Below, piece by piece: positions 46,936 through 58,610 of a stretch of 64,000 nucleotides of DNA. The translations under genes were made by a program, and so were the position numbers. The DNA is from Cryptomeria japonica (taxonomy: Eukaryota > Streptophyta > Pinopsida > Cupressales > Cupressaceae): contig NC_081409.1 in assembly GCF_030272615.1 (NCBI RefSeq), forward strand, positions 875,180,594-875,244,593, written 5' to 3'. The notes under the pieces are model-generated. The model was not told the origin of the DNA. It was given only the letters and a program-made list of their open reading frames with translations, and did no database searches. Position 1 is the stretch's first letter. The number at the start of each line of letters is the position of its first letter.

Positions 46936-47661
46936 ATATCAACCTACAATGAGGCATGGAGATGTGTGTCTTGATTATTTTTGGTCCAAACAATTCCAAC
47001 CTCTTCAACCTAGAAGTGATGCTCTCTTTAGATCATATCAAAATTGGAAAAATGAGATGATTTTGTCATTGAGTATACCTAGAAATTCAACACTTAACAT
47101 TTCCCTTGATGATCATATACCCCTTCTTGAGGATAAGATTATTCTTCCTCCTAAAGAAAGAAATATTCTTCTTCCCAAAGAGGCGCCTATTCCTTCTCCT
47201 AAAGAGAAGAGTATCCTTTCTCCTAAGGAAAGTGATATTCTTCTTCCTAAGGAAGAATCTATTTCTTATCTTATGGATGAGTCTACTCTTCCTCCCAAAG
47301 GTAGAAAATCCCTTCCTCCTAAACATCAATATATTCCTCCTAAGGCTAGACCTATCCCTCCTCCTCATGATGGACCCGGTCTCCTTCCTACACCTCCCAT
47401 TTCTCATTCATATGGTGCAGTTCCTCCTCCTTCATCTTATAGAGAGAAACGAATGGCCTCTCCTATTGTCCAACCTAAAAGACCCTAGCTCATTAATCCT
47501 TCCCTAAAATAAGAGACAAAGCCTATACCTAATGAACCTAAACCTTCAACCAAAACTAGATGAAACTGTTGTGCGAGAGAAAGTCGTCGGAGACATCATG
47601 CTAGAGCTCGTGAAGCTTCTTCCCAAACCATTTCTTCTCCTAAAACACCAACTATTGATAT
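46936..47661 (+). pseudogene. Element E gag-protease, second part with PKE repeats
   Basis: Continues from the codons before the solo LTR: QPTMRHGDVCLDYFWSKQFQ, then a tandem peptide repeat (PPKERN, LPKEAP, SPKEKS, SPKESD, LPKEES, about 47147-47268), a Pro-rich part, a stop at 47486 and an Arg-rich end (CARESRRRHHARARE, about 47570). It ends at the B1 LTR. Function of the repeat is unknown. Confidence 0.72.
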
Positions 47662-48441
47662 TGTATATGGTGAAAATGGATAACAATAATAACGATATTG
47701 AAAGGCTAAATGAATTCAACCACAAAACCCTAGCCTAACAACAACAAAGATCCACCATAACATATGAAGATTGCCTAAGACAATGCAAATCAAATGAAAT
47801 CACAAAGATTATACCATCACATGTCCAATAGGGTTTGAATCTCCATTCTTCCTATCTCCATTGATCTTGTTTGATGTATTTGCTCTCAGATTTTATGTGC
47901 ATAAGAGCTCAACAAAGAACGGAATGTGGTTGCAAGTAGGATCGCATATGCCAAAAGCGTAGTGTAGTCAAGTGCATAAATTGATTAGCTAGGGTTGATA
48001 ATGAAAGAAGTATCCTCTTATATAGAAGACACTATATGAAATGGAGGGATAAGATTAAGAGGTGTAAAAGGAGGTCGGCTATGATTAGAGGGTAGGTAAA
48101 AGAAATAATAAAATAATGAAAGGGGTAGGTAGTGTATGAATTAAGAGATGAATGACATGTGTCATGGGTAGAAAAAGGTTAATGAATTAATTAAATAAAT
48201 AAAGATTTATTTAATTAATAGAAGAAGTGGGATAATTAAATAAATAAAATATTTATTTAATTTAAAAAAGGAAAATTTAAATAAATAAATGTATTTATTT
48301 AAATGAGAAATAAGGCTAGAAGAGGATAAATGAATTAATTAAATAAATAAAGATTTATTTAATTAATAGAAGAATTAAGCTTAGATAATTAAATAAATAA
48401 AATATTTATTTAATTAGACTGGACAATTTTGGGTGTCCACA
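47662..48441 (-). repeat. 3' LTR of B1 (780 bp)
   Basis: Plus strand TGTATATGGTGAAAATGG to GGGTGTCCACA; same family as 57511-58238. The segment 48180-48420 holds several short palindromes of the type ttaaataaataaanatttat plus ttaa, one block being duplicated (48182-48222 and 48331-48372). Confidence 0.9.
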
Positions 48442-48455
48442 TTTTGCCCCTCTTT
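48442..48455 (-). promoter_or_regulatory. PPT of B1
   Basis: Minus strand aaagaggggcaaaa directly before TGTGGACACC of the LTR. Confidence 0.85.
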
Positions 48456-48681
48456 GAGACAATGCGGCTTGTCGCGTTGTTTCAAAGAAGATAATATGAA
48501 CTGATACAGAGTTGCCCCAAGATGGGAAAGATATGACCCCTCGAGAGATTGGATGAAAATGTCTGAAAAGATTGCAGACAATCTCTCGATAAGAAAGAGA
48601 GGCTAGAATGGACTGACCGGATAAAGTGACAGAGTCACGGGATAATGAAGACTGACTTGGGAAACGAGGGCTAGGGCAGTC

Positions 48682-48688
48682 TATAAGA
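48682..48688 (+). promoter_or_regulatory. TATA-like box of the antisense PMD gene in B1
   Basis: tataaga about 95 bases before the exon 1 ATG (48780), followed by a pyrimidine/adenine-rich stretch suitable for a start site. Inferred. Confidence 0.45.
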
Positions 48689-48779
48689 TAGACCACGAGG
48701 GAAATACATCCTCATTGTCATCTACACCTCTAAGAGATTAGAGTGCAGAGAGAGAAAAGAGCAGCAGCAGTTAGCAGCG

Positions 48780-49952
48780 ATGGCTTTGGTTCACAGATTC
48801 GATCGCGTTCGCTGATTCCAGAGGCTAGCAGAGGCAGAAGAGCCAGTAAGTACCACAAAACCTCCTTGTACTTTGATGCATTTATTATTGTCATTAATGC
48901 ATACTAGGTAATGCAATAAATGCGCGTTTATGTTAGGAAAGCGCGTTTGTGTCCAAAAATGTGAATTTTTGTCTTCTAGGTCAAATCGACAGTTCTGTGA
49001 TGAACATACGCTGTTGATTGGATAAGCTGCTGAGAGGATACACTCAATTAGGTCCTCTAGGGAAGACTAGGATAACAAATAGGGCTAGGATTGACAATTC
49101 TGTGATAGAACATACGTTGCCAATTAGGAAACTTCTCAAGAGGATTCACTCAAGCAGAGGCCCTAGGATAGGATAGATCAAGACACTTTGTGATGAACAA
49201 TGAGTACCAAGATATAGTACTTTGTGATGAACAGGGAGTACTAAAGTATGAGCAACACTTTGTGATGAACAAGGAGTGCCAAACACATAGTACTTTGTGA
49301 TGAACAGGGAGTACCACTAGGATAGAAGCAACACTTTATGATGAACATTGAGTGTCACTAGGACTGAGATGATTGATTTGTGTGACTACAGGAGTATTTG
49401 CCTATGCTGGAGTCACGGGAGAGATTCCCATCGACTTAGAGGTTGCGACTTGAGTTGACAGTCGAGGACCGAGCTGTGATTGAGGCTATGGGATTGAAAC
49501 ATATTCTGTATGTGCCTGAGTTTCGGGTGAACATGGGATTGCTGACTGCGCTGGCTAAGAGATGGCACTCTGAGACATGCACATTTCATTTGCCGATGGG
49601 GGAGACGACAGTCACCCTAGAGGATGTATATAGGATTATGTAGATACCGATTGATGGGGAGCTGATTCCGTACGATCGAGATGGAGACAGGGATGCCCTT
49701 AGACGAGTGTTCTAGGATCCAAGACTGGAGATGAGGGTGGGACACGTGGCATGGGATACCATGACATGGATAGGATTAGCACTACCAATAGTGTTGGCAG
49801 GAGTTATCAGTGGGTTCCTTTGTTCGGATAGGGCGACAAGAGGGGTGGCTGCAGAGGACACAGGGGCCAGGAGAGATGATGTTGGGGCGGGTCCTTCTAG
49901 GGCTCAGACTCCGTCGAGGCCAGCTGGCTCTGAAGGAGGGAATTCATCATAG
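48780..49952 (+). pseudogene. Antisense PMD gene of B1, two exons, internally deleted
   Basis: Antisense to B1. Exon 1: 48780-48845 (22 codons, MALVHRFDRVR then a TGA), ending at GTAAGT. Intron: 48846-49391, ending tgtgactacag. Exon 2: 49392-49952 in matching phase, starting EYLPMLESRERF and carrying the PMD start (VNMGLLTALAKRWHSE, CTFHLPMGETTVTLEDVYRI). Stops TAG at 49438, 49641 and 49713. After GFLCSDRATRG the rest of the PMD is missing and the frame joins a Gly/Ser/Ala-rich tail. Exon 1 core, intron phase and donor context match element A. Confidence 0.75.
48990..49350 (+). repeat. tgtgatgaaca repeats in the B1 antisense intron
   Basis: Seven copies: two with tctgtgat(a)gaacatacg (about 48994, 49101) and five of acactttgtgatgaacannga (about 49193, 49219, 49255, 49290, 49331). 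Confidence 0.85.
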
Positions 49953-51715
49953 CCGTAGAGGGCCCCCTATGTATTAGTATTGTACCATTTTTGTATGATG
50001 ATGTAGACACCTGTGGGTGATTGTAGCCATATGATTTTGACATCATTGTATCATGACACTTTTTATATATATATGAGATGATTCATCTTTGCAGCCGCGA
50101 TATGCATGTGTACCTATGTGATGAGATGTTCTTATGTGATGCTTATGATATGGATGCAAATATGTATATGATGCAATGCAATATTTTTTTTTTGTTCTTT
50201 TATGTTTTATATGTGTATGCATGATGCAAATGTGAATGTATGTAATGCAGCTGAATATGATAATGCAAATGTAAATTGTGCTAACAGGTGTTGTGTGCAG
50301 GATGTGATGCAGTTGTGATATCTATATGTATGTATGAAATTCTTATATGTGGTAATGCAGGTGCAACTACATGGAATGCAAATATTTTTGGTGTGTCATT
50401 GTACTCAGTCATGTGATAGTAGGCTACGCGGACTCGAGAAGGATGACGAAAGTCGATCAAGAAAGGGGGATGGAAGATAGAAGATATGAAAGTGAAAGAG
50501 CTTCTTGTGCATTATCATCATTGAGCTTTATTATGGCAAGTAGGTTATGACAATCGAGGCATATGTTCGACCCAGAAAGTCATTGTACCTATTTGCATGG
50601 AGATAAGACAGTCACAAACAAAGAATGCCCTAGTTCATACTAGACTCATAGTGTCCTCATATCCTTGGACAAGTCATAGCATTACTAAGAGACAATCCAC
50701 AGACAACAAATACAAATAGGTGACGATACCCCATCCTCGCCTTTCTAGTCAAAGACATCCTGGAGATAGAATCTCTAGTCAGAGACATCCTGAAAAAGCT
50801 AAAAGACATGTCACCAAAAGATAAAATCAAAAGAAAACCAAGACTCAACACCAACATCCACTATAGTCCTCAAGTTTAGTGTCTCTTGTCACTTGTATAA
50901 GTCTTATTTGATTGTGGTCACAATGTTTACTTTCACAAAATGGATAGATAGCACTGAACCATAATGTTGTCTGAGTCTGTTGAAAGATTTGATTTGTTGA
51001 AGCCCATTGTTGCTGCTGTGTCTCATCTGAAACTGACTGAATCCATGAAATTGATACTTTATTGTGGAGAAGATGAAACTTTATTGTGGATCTATGATGC
51101 AAATGTTTCTTTATTGTGGATTGTGCATGGATAGACTGAAGGAAGCTGGAAGAAACTGTACTCCTCGAAACATGTGATGTTCTCAGCTCCACACCCATCA
51201 CTAGACGTAGGATTTGCCTTAGCCATAGATAGGATCTGATTTATTATGGATGGAAAGGGAGGTGAAAAGGGAGGTTTATTATGAATGGCTAACCAATCTT
51301 GGGTAGATCAATAACAAGCCATGATGGGAATGGGTAAGTTTATTATGGATGAATTGGTCGTGAGTGTGTGCAAAGTGAAGTGATGAAAGAGAATCCTGAA
51401 GGAGGGAGGAGCAATGTCTCTACACATGGTGCTGGTGACCCAGTTTTCACCATGGTACTTGCCCAGGGCACCACCGAAGTGGTTTTCACCGTTGGACGAA
51501 ATTATTTCTCTTTACTTTTTTCAATTTTTCAATGTTTTTTGTGTCACAAGGCGCCTGTTTGCCAGGTTTTTACAAAGTAACGATTTTTTTTGTTTTATAA
51601 TTTTTTCTTTTTTGTATTTTTGAATTTTTTGATTTTTTTTATATTTTTGAATTTTTTTTATTTTTTTTGTATTTTTGAATTTTTTTGTATTTTTGAATTA
51701 GGATATTCCAAAGAG
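49953..51715 (-). other. 3' non-coding region of B1
   Basis: No gene. Contains ATG-rich short-period sequence (50090-50350), several tttatt(a/g)tggat repeats (51055-51350) and a T-rich low-complexity run. Confidence 0.6.
51583..51706 (+). repeat. T-rich low-complexity repeat
   Basis: Repeats of tttttgtatttttgaatttt; slippage-type sequence. Confidence 0.85.
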
Positions 51716-51962
51716 CTATGTGTAGAACTTGTGAAGGTGCATGCTGTTGATAAGATCCTCCAAAGGTTCACCTTCTGTAGTTGAGAGCTGATATGCCCCA
51801 GATCCATATGCTACTGTAATGATGTAAGGACCAAGCCAATTTGGTTCGAACTTGCCCTTCTTCTCTCTGTCTTGTTGATTTTTAGGATTTTCTCTGAGAA
51901 CCAAGGCACCCACCTCAAATGTGCGAGGCTTTACCTTATGATTGTAGTTGCATTGTTCCTTG
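51716..51962 (-). pseudogene. B1 integrase C-terminal stub
   Basis: HKVKPRTFEVGALVLRENPK, GKFEPNWLGPYI and GAYQLSTTEG match the integrase C-terminal domain of element A (about 9915-10117). Zinc and catalytic domains are missing. Confidence 0.88.
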
Positions 51963-52286
51963 ACTGAATGATGTGTAGCTTGAGTGACTGTCTTCCTTGA
52001 TAAAGGAACTGAGATAGAATTACTAGCGTGTGGACTACACAGGCCTGTATGCGTGTCACCTAAAGAAGTTTGGGCATCCCTGATAACAAAGTCCTTCAAG
52101 GAAGCTCCATTAAAGGTCCATGATATATCGCCAAAAGGGGATGGATGTGTGGAACAAGTGGATGAGTTATGAAGGCTTATGATTGCGAAAAGAAGTGAAA
52201 GTAGGATAGTATGATGGAGACTTAGGATCAACAAGTATTCTTTTTTACTTGAAACTGTAGAACTTTTGCCCCCAGTTATTTTGATA

Positions 52287-55200
52287 TTAGGGGAGATCAT
52301 CTCTTGCTCTTTTTTTCTTCATAGGATTTTTATCCTTGACCTTGATTTTTTTAGAGTCCAATAGCTTTTGATTTTGATTTGGACTAAAGCACTTTTCTTT
52401 ATTTTTGACTTTTAGATTTTTCTTTTCAAAGCTTGATTTTTGATCCCCAATGAGTAAGGGCTTTTCTAATTCTTGTTGATCCAAGTCTGAAAGTGGAGTG
52501 GAAATGGAATGAGTGGATGAAATGGTAAGGCTATGTGATCTCTCAAGAGGGATGATGATACGCTCAATAGATTCTTCGTTGGAACCACTCTTAGGACTAT
52601 TGATATCAAGAGTTGCTTGCACCACTAGAGGAAATTTGCATTCAAACTTAGTTGCCACGACACTAGGTGGTTCACACCCAATTCCTTGGCATTGAAAACT
52701 GTTTTTAGGTTGTTCTTGTCGACTGAATACCTTAACAGATAGTGGGAGTTGATCAACATGAAAGATATACTCACCACATCCCATGTCTTTAAACTTGAAA
52801 TTTTCTTTGTGCTCTGCTTGTTTTGATGTAGAAGCTTTCAAGGATTCTAGATCCACATATGCTGAAGATGGAATAGCCTCTCGATTGACTGGTATTGTTA
52901 TTTTTGATCGAGGTCGCAGATTGTTGCAATATATGAATGGATTTGGATCCGCTTTGACAGTTACTTCAACTCCATTGTGTGGAAACTTGATGCATCGATG
53001 ATATGTAGATGGGACTGCTCTCATCTCATGAATCCAAGGACGTACTAGCAATATGTTGTATGTGAGATCAAGGTCTAGGACTTGACAAACCACATCCTTT
53101 GTAACTGGCCCAACTCTGAGAGGTAAAATGACTGTGCCCTTGGATGAACGCTCTTCATCATCATATGCTTTGATGGTAATTTTGTTTGTAGAATTCACAA
53201 CTTTGTCTGGATATCGCAATTGTTTAATAGTGCTCAATGTACAAATGTTCAGACCTGCTTCTCCATCTATCAGGACTCGTTTTATTCGATGTTTGTGTAT
53301 GAAGGCTTCAATGTGTAATGGTGCATTATGTGGTTGACTTACAGAGGCATCATCGACTTCTGTGAATGTAAGGGAGTGTAGAATGGAAAGGTATCCCACC
53401 ATGGCTTGAAATTGGTCCATGTTTAGATCAGTAGGGACAACAGTGTCTCTCAAGATTTTGTCAAGAATGGATTTATGTGCGGGGGATATGCGTAATAGCT
53501 CAAGGATGGAGATGAGCACGGGTGTCTTCCCTAACTGTTTTACAAGGTCATAGTCAGGTTTGGTTGATGAGGAAGCGGTGTTTTTAGCTGGAGCACCTTG
53601 CAAAGTGAATTTACCTCGGCGGGTTGTGACATTACATTAAGAGGTAGGTTCGAAAGAAGATCCAATACCTTTTAGGACAATCTTGGGTCTTCGGGTAGAA
53701 TTCTCAGGGTTTTTGTCCTTGATGATAATGGTAGAGACGTAATTGTCCATCGAAATGTGATTGATAGTTGAATCATAGTTATAGGTTGCTCTGGTATAGT
53801 TGGTTTGGTCATCTGTGGCTTTAGACTTTCCCTTGTCATGCTTTGGGAATGGTTCCTTAAACATCTCATGTTCTTGATTGGATGAGTGTCCTTCAATCTC
53901 AATGTCACCTCTATCAATGAGATCTTGTATGATGTTCTTCAGTCGATGACAATTTCTTGTCTTATGACCCTTGCTCTTATGAAATTCACAATACTCATCA
54001 TCATTCCACCAATTTGGTTTAACCTTTGGTTCATATGGAGGAAAATCTAGAATAGTGATTATTTTGTTTGCCACTAGCTTTTTGAAAACTGACTCAAGTG
54101 GTTCTCCCAATGGAGTGTACTCCCTTCATGATCTGGAAGTTGTTTGAGTATTCACTTGATTGTTTGTAGAACTTGATCTCGAAAAGATAAATTTGGGTCG
54201 CATTGTGTTGGCGTCAACAACACCATCATTGACTGTGTTCTTGTTTTTATTCCAAAATCTTGGCTTGTCTTTTCCTTTAAAGTCATCTTTGTTTTCCTTG
54301 AATATCTTAATTATTCCTTGTTCAATTAGGACCTTCTCTGTTGCTAAGCCTTTTTCAATGACGTCCTTGAAGGTGGACAAACAAGCTTTCCTTAGATCAT
54401 AGCCAATCTCTTTGTTAACATTTTGGGTGAACAATTCTACCATTTGTTTTTGTGGAATTTCACAAGAGCATCTGCTGGCTAGATTCCTCCATCTTTGTAA
54501 AAATGATGCAAAAGACTTTCCCTCTTTTTGCTTGGTGTTGCACAAAGTAGTGACTGATATGTCTGTCTCTATATTGTAGGAGAAATGTTGAATAAATGCC
54601 TTTGCTAAGTCACCCCATGACTTAATTCCAGGTGGAAGTTGGGAGAACCATTCGATAGCTTGATCGCCTAGGCTCTGTGGGAATAATCTCATCAAATATG
54701 TCTCTTCTGCTGCTACCTCAATGCAAGCTGTGAAAAAATGTCTTATGTGTGCCTTAGGATCCCCTTTTCCTCTATACTTATCAAACTTAGGCATCACAAA
54801 GTGTGTAGGAAATGGAGGCATTGGAATGCTCTTGTCAAATGGATAGGGACATATGTCTCTCATTGTGTATGTTGGCTTTGGTGTATTTATGTCCTCCATT
54901 TTCTTTTGTAAGTCCCTGATTTGTTGTTCCAAATTGCTCTTAGGTGGAGATCTACTTCTTGGAGCATACCCCATGCTTGAGGCACCATTTGCAAGAGGAG
55001 CATGTTGCATATATGGATGATATTGATCATACACATGTTCATATGGAGGAGGTCTATAATGATGCTGCATATATGGACCATTTGGTATAGATTCATGTTG
55101 AGGAACAAAATATCTGCTTTGTCCATGTATACCATACTCTACAGGCATGTCATGTTCTAATGTGTTGCCCCCAAATTTGACACGGGGTTTCCTTGTGTCC

Positions 55201-55835
55201 AAATTTTGAGCATGCCTTTGAATATCCAATTGCCTTGGTGGTTGATCCTTAGCATTGGTATGTGATTGAGCATATTTTTTTGCATAAGACTTTTATAATG
55301 GTCTGCGAAGGTGAGTATCATATGCTTGACCATGTGTATGTGGGACCTCTAGTTTTTGAAACAAAGATGATGGTGATTCAGGCACCATATGTGGTCCTCT
55401 ATTGCCTCCACTATTAGGCCTCCTTTGATCCATGTTGGAGTGAGTTTGTTGCAAAGGTCAATTTTCCATTATTTGAGACATGTCAAAATCATAAGGTATC
55501 TTGGCTCCACTTTGTGCCATCATTTGTCAGAAGTATTGTCTATCCCTTCTCATTATTTCCTCAACCAATCGATTGAAATGGGGATTCATAATGGATTCTT
55601 CCACATCTGCTGAATGTACTGAAAAGTTGTCCATATTGTCATTATGTGTAGCATTGTTGTTTGTAGTGTCCATGTTCTCAACATTTGGAATGTTTCTATA
55701 GGCATCCATGTTAGGTAATGTAGTATGATTAGAATTGAAAAAGATATCATTGTCATACTCATAAGAACTCATGTTTGCGGACTCTTGAGCCTCTTTAGTT
55801 TCTCTCCTAGATTTTTGGGAATGGGTTTCAACCAT
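52287..55835 (-). pseudogene. gag: B1 gag-protease
   Basis: One frame of 1183 codons starting MVETHSQKSRRETKEAQE, with five internal stops (near 55527, 55455, 55295, 54126, 53637) and no frameshift. The capsid region carries TYTMRDICPYPFDKSIPM, FDKYRGKGDPKAH and AIEWFSQLPPGI; the knuckle is YCEFHKSKGHKTRNC (about 53990); the protease is VLIDGEAGLNICT (about 53280). After the protease (to about 52800) it diverges from B2 and ends in a Lys-rich tail (DSKKIKVKDKNPMKKKRARD), with no G-patch or RT. Partner of a helper element for replication would be needed. Confidence 0.9.
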
Positions 55836-57510
55836 GAACTAGGTATTGACCAAGATGTGTGAGACTAGATGAAAATGGAAAAAGTATGGAAGACCAAGAG
55901 TTGGATGGAATGTAAATGAATCTGAGGTTTACTTGCAATGTCCAAAGTGTAAGACCAAGTATGTACGTAGTAGAGTAGGTGTGACTTCCAAAGAGAGGAT
56001 AGTTGCTCTTGATGAGGTAAGTTGACTTTGACTCTAAGTAAGACCAAATGAGACCCAAAGGTGATGGACCTTGATGAGGGACCACTTAGCAAAGTGTTGT
56101 TGTATGTAGTGTGTTGACAAAGTATGATGAGGACAAGCAAGTGACCTTTTGACTCAAGTTTAGACAAATGTGAATGCAATGTGAGGTGTAAAGAAATGAT
56201 GGACTTTGTGAGACCCAAAGACACGTTGAATGCTAAATGAAACCCTGGAGAAATGACCTAGGAAGCTCAATAATTTTGAAACTAATTGCTCTTGTTTGTT
56301 GGACTGTAAATTTTTTCCAATTCTGAATGTAGACGCGCCTGTATACTTCACAGACATGATTTCTTGACACAGATGTGGTTTTGTTTAACACAGATGCGCT
56401 TCTGATATTTTTGTAAAATGCACTGTTGATTTTGGAAACACAGATGCGTTCCTGCCCTTCACAGATGCGGTTACACAACACAGACGCTATTATGTCAAAC
56501 ACAGACGCGTTTCTGCAAAATTTGTGCAATTTTTCCAATCTGTGAAGTTGTTTTTGTTGTGACCAAATCTGACTGTTTGATTGTTTTTCGTGACAAGAGG
56601 ACACAATGTTGATGAAGACCCAATGTTTGTAAGTGTCTAGACTCAAAATGACTCCAAGAAAAGTGTGTTGTTTGATGTAAAGAAATGTTTTGCATACACT
56701 TGAAGACATAAAAGACACAATGTTTTGTTGTTTGGTCTTGAATGTTCTGAATGTTTAAAATAAGTCAAGCACAATTCTTATGGCTGGCCAAGACAATAGT
56801 TGTTGATCCCACATGGGGTTTTACCCCCGAGGCTACGCTATTCAGAGCACATACTTAGATGCTTGACCTCACTGGCTCCACACTCGGCACTCACTTCTCG
56901 GGTTAGCCAAGCATCAATCTCCATGAAAACTCCCCGTGGTGAACTTTGTATCTCTACTAAGAATTGTATGTGTGTGGGCCACTACCAGAGGTCCGACCTC
57001 CTACCCCAACAACTAGAAGGATTTGGGCTTCTAAAACAAAAAGGTGCTAGTAAGGGCATCCACTCGTGTGGCCATACATGCGGCAGTTTCAGCTCTGTAA
57101 ATACAGAAGGCTCCCAACCGATAGGGGTTACGCCCTACAACTGATCAAATAAATTTGATCAAACGGGTTTATGGGGAGACATAGTGTCGGTATGAACTAA
57201 TCAGCACACGTTATCCATAGTTTTCACCATGAAAATAGTTGTTTATAGTGGTTCGGAAGAGGTGGGTTTTCCTCACTACCACTTGGGTCATTCTCTTCTC
57301 ACTAGTAGTCCTAATGACCACACGAGAAGATAGACCCTCTAAAGATTAAACAAAAAGAGCCTATTGCTCAAGACACAAAAGACAATGATTCAATTTTAGT
57401 GCACCAATTGAAGTGTTTGCTAGTCTATGAAAACAAGGCACACAATAAAAATCCAAAAACCCTTGCCAAGGACTTGAAACAAATATTTGTTAGTAGTTTG
57501 GATTTGTTTC
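55836..57510 (-). other. B1 leader (proximal 1.7 kb)
   Basis: Reverse complement of the B2 leader (about 58837-60474). Contains decayed copies of the GCGTCTGTG motif (56330-56520, seen as cacagacgc) and the block shared with element A (57205-57335). Confidence 0.85.
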
Positions 57511-58238
57511 TATAGACACCTAAAATTGTCTAGTCTAATTAAATAAATATTTTATTTATTTAATTATCTAAGCCTAATTCTTCTATTAATTAAATAAATC
57601 TTTATTTATTTAATTAATTCATTTATCCTCTTCTAGCCTTATTTCTCATTTAAATAAATACATTTATTTATTTAAATTATCTTTTTCCTAAATTAAATAA
57701 ATATTTTATTTATTTAATTAATTCATTAGCTTTTTCTACACATGACACATGTCATTCATCTTTTAATTCCTACACTACCTACCCCTTTCATTATTTTGGT
57801 ATTTCTTTTACCTACCCTCTAATCCTAGCCGACCTCCTTTTTACACCTCTCAATCTTATCCCTCCATTTCATATTGTGTCTTCTATTTAAGGAGATACTT
57901 TCTTCATTATCAAACCCTAACTAATGACCCTAATGATCATTTTGACTACACTACGATCCTACTTGCAACCACATTCTGTTCTTTGTTGAGCTCTTGTGCA
58001 TATAAAAATCTGAGAGCAAATATATCAAGCAAGATCAATGGAGATAGAAAGAATGGAGATCAAAACCTTATTGGACATGTGATGGTATAATCTTTGTGAT
58101 TTCATGTGATTTGCATTGTCTTAGGTAATCTTCATATGTTATGGTGGATCTTTGTTGATTGTTAGGCTAGGGTTTTGTGGTTGAATTCATTTAGCCTTTC
58201 AATATTGTTATTATTGTTATCCATTTTCACCATATACA
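57511..58238 (+). repeat. 5' LTR of B2 (728 bp)
   Basis: Starts TATAGACACCTAAAATTG (TG of the B1 LTR changed to TA) and ends CACCATATACA. Shorter than the B1 LTR because it lacks one AT-rich palindromic block. Confidence 0.87.
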
Positions 58239-58241
58239 TTT

Positions 58242-58259
58242 TGGCACGCCCGGTGGGAC
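58242..58259 (+). promoter_or_regulatory. PBS of B2
   Basis: tggcacgcccggtgggac, three bases after the LTR; similar to the PBS of element A. Confidence 0.8.
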
Positions 58260-58389
58260 TCTTGTCCCTTTGCATTTAACCTTTTTGTTGTAGATTTTGC
58301 ATCTTTGAAGTTGCAGATCGGACATTTTTCGACGACATTTTAGGTTTTCCCGTGTCTGCGAACTTTCAGATCGCATCTCTGAGTTTCAG

Positions 58390-58610
58390 GAGCGTCTGTG
58401 GAATCTGGAATCGCGTCTGTGTTTTCAACAAATTTTATTTTGCAGGTTTCAGACAGGGGCGTCTATGTTTCAGAAGTGTGTCTGCGTTATTTCTTCCCGC
58501 GTCTGTGTCGGATAAGGGCATCTGTAATTTTTGGCCGCGTCTGTGCATCACAGAACCGCGTCTGTGTCATACAGACGCGTCTATGTCATGGGTAACAGCG
58601 TTTGTGTTTT
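58390..58610 (+). repeat. GCGTCTGTG cluster 1 (B2 leader)
   Basis: Five exact GCGTCTGTG and several variants (gcgtctatg, gcatctgta, gcgtttgtg), just downstream of the PBS. Confidence 0.9.

Larger units (their letters stand above)
40682..47661 (+). mobile_element. Ty3/gypsy-like element E: LTR, leader, gag-protease; 3' part missing
   Basis: 5' LTR, PBS, AT-rich leader with repeated motif, then gag and protease in one frame with stops. The knuckle CRYHRHPGHDNKKC is the C-X2-H-X4-H-X4-C type. A solo copia-type LTR interrupts it (45578-46935) and B1 begins at 47662, so any pol would lie beyond the window. Confidence 0.82.
47662..57510 (-). mobile_element. Ty3/gypsy (Tat-like) element B1, deleted derivative
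   Basis: 3' LTR (47662-48441), PPT, antisense PMD gene, integrase C-terminal stub, then gag-protease and leader. RT, RNase H and the integrase core are absent between 51962 and 52287. The leader stops at 57510, where B2 starts; the 5' LTR is expected to the right of B2. Confidence 0.88.

Noticed and set aside
47087-47407. Arg-rich minus-strand frame of 106 codons
   Set aside because: Shadow of the PKE repeat region of element E on the opposite strand.
56800-57144. 114-codon frame repeated in mirror image at 59203-59547
   Set aside because: The same B leader segment seen in both elements; the frame is antisense to the element. Similarity is explained by the shared leader and does not by itself show coding, although a conserved antisense ORF could be tested with more copies.
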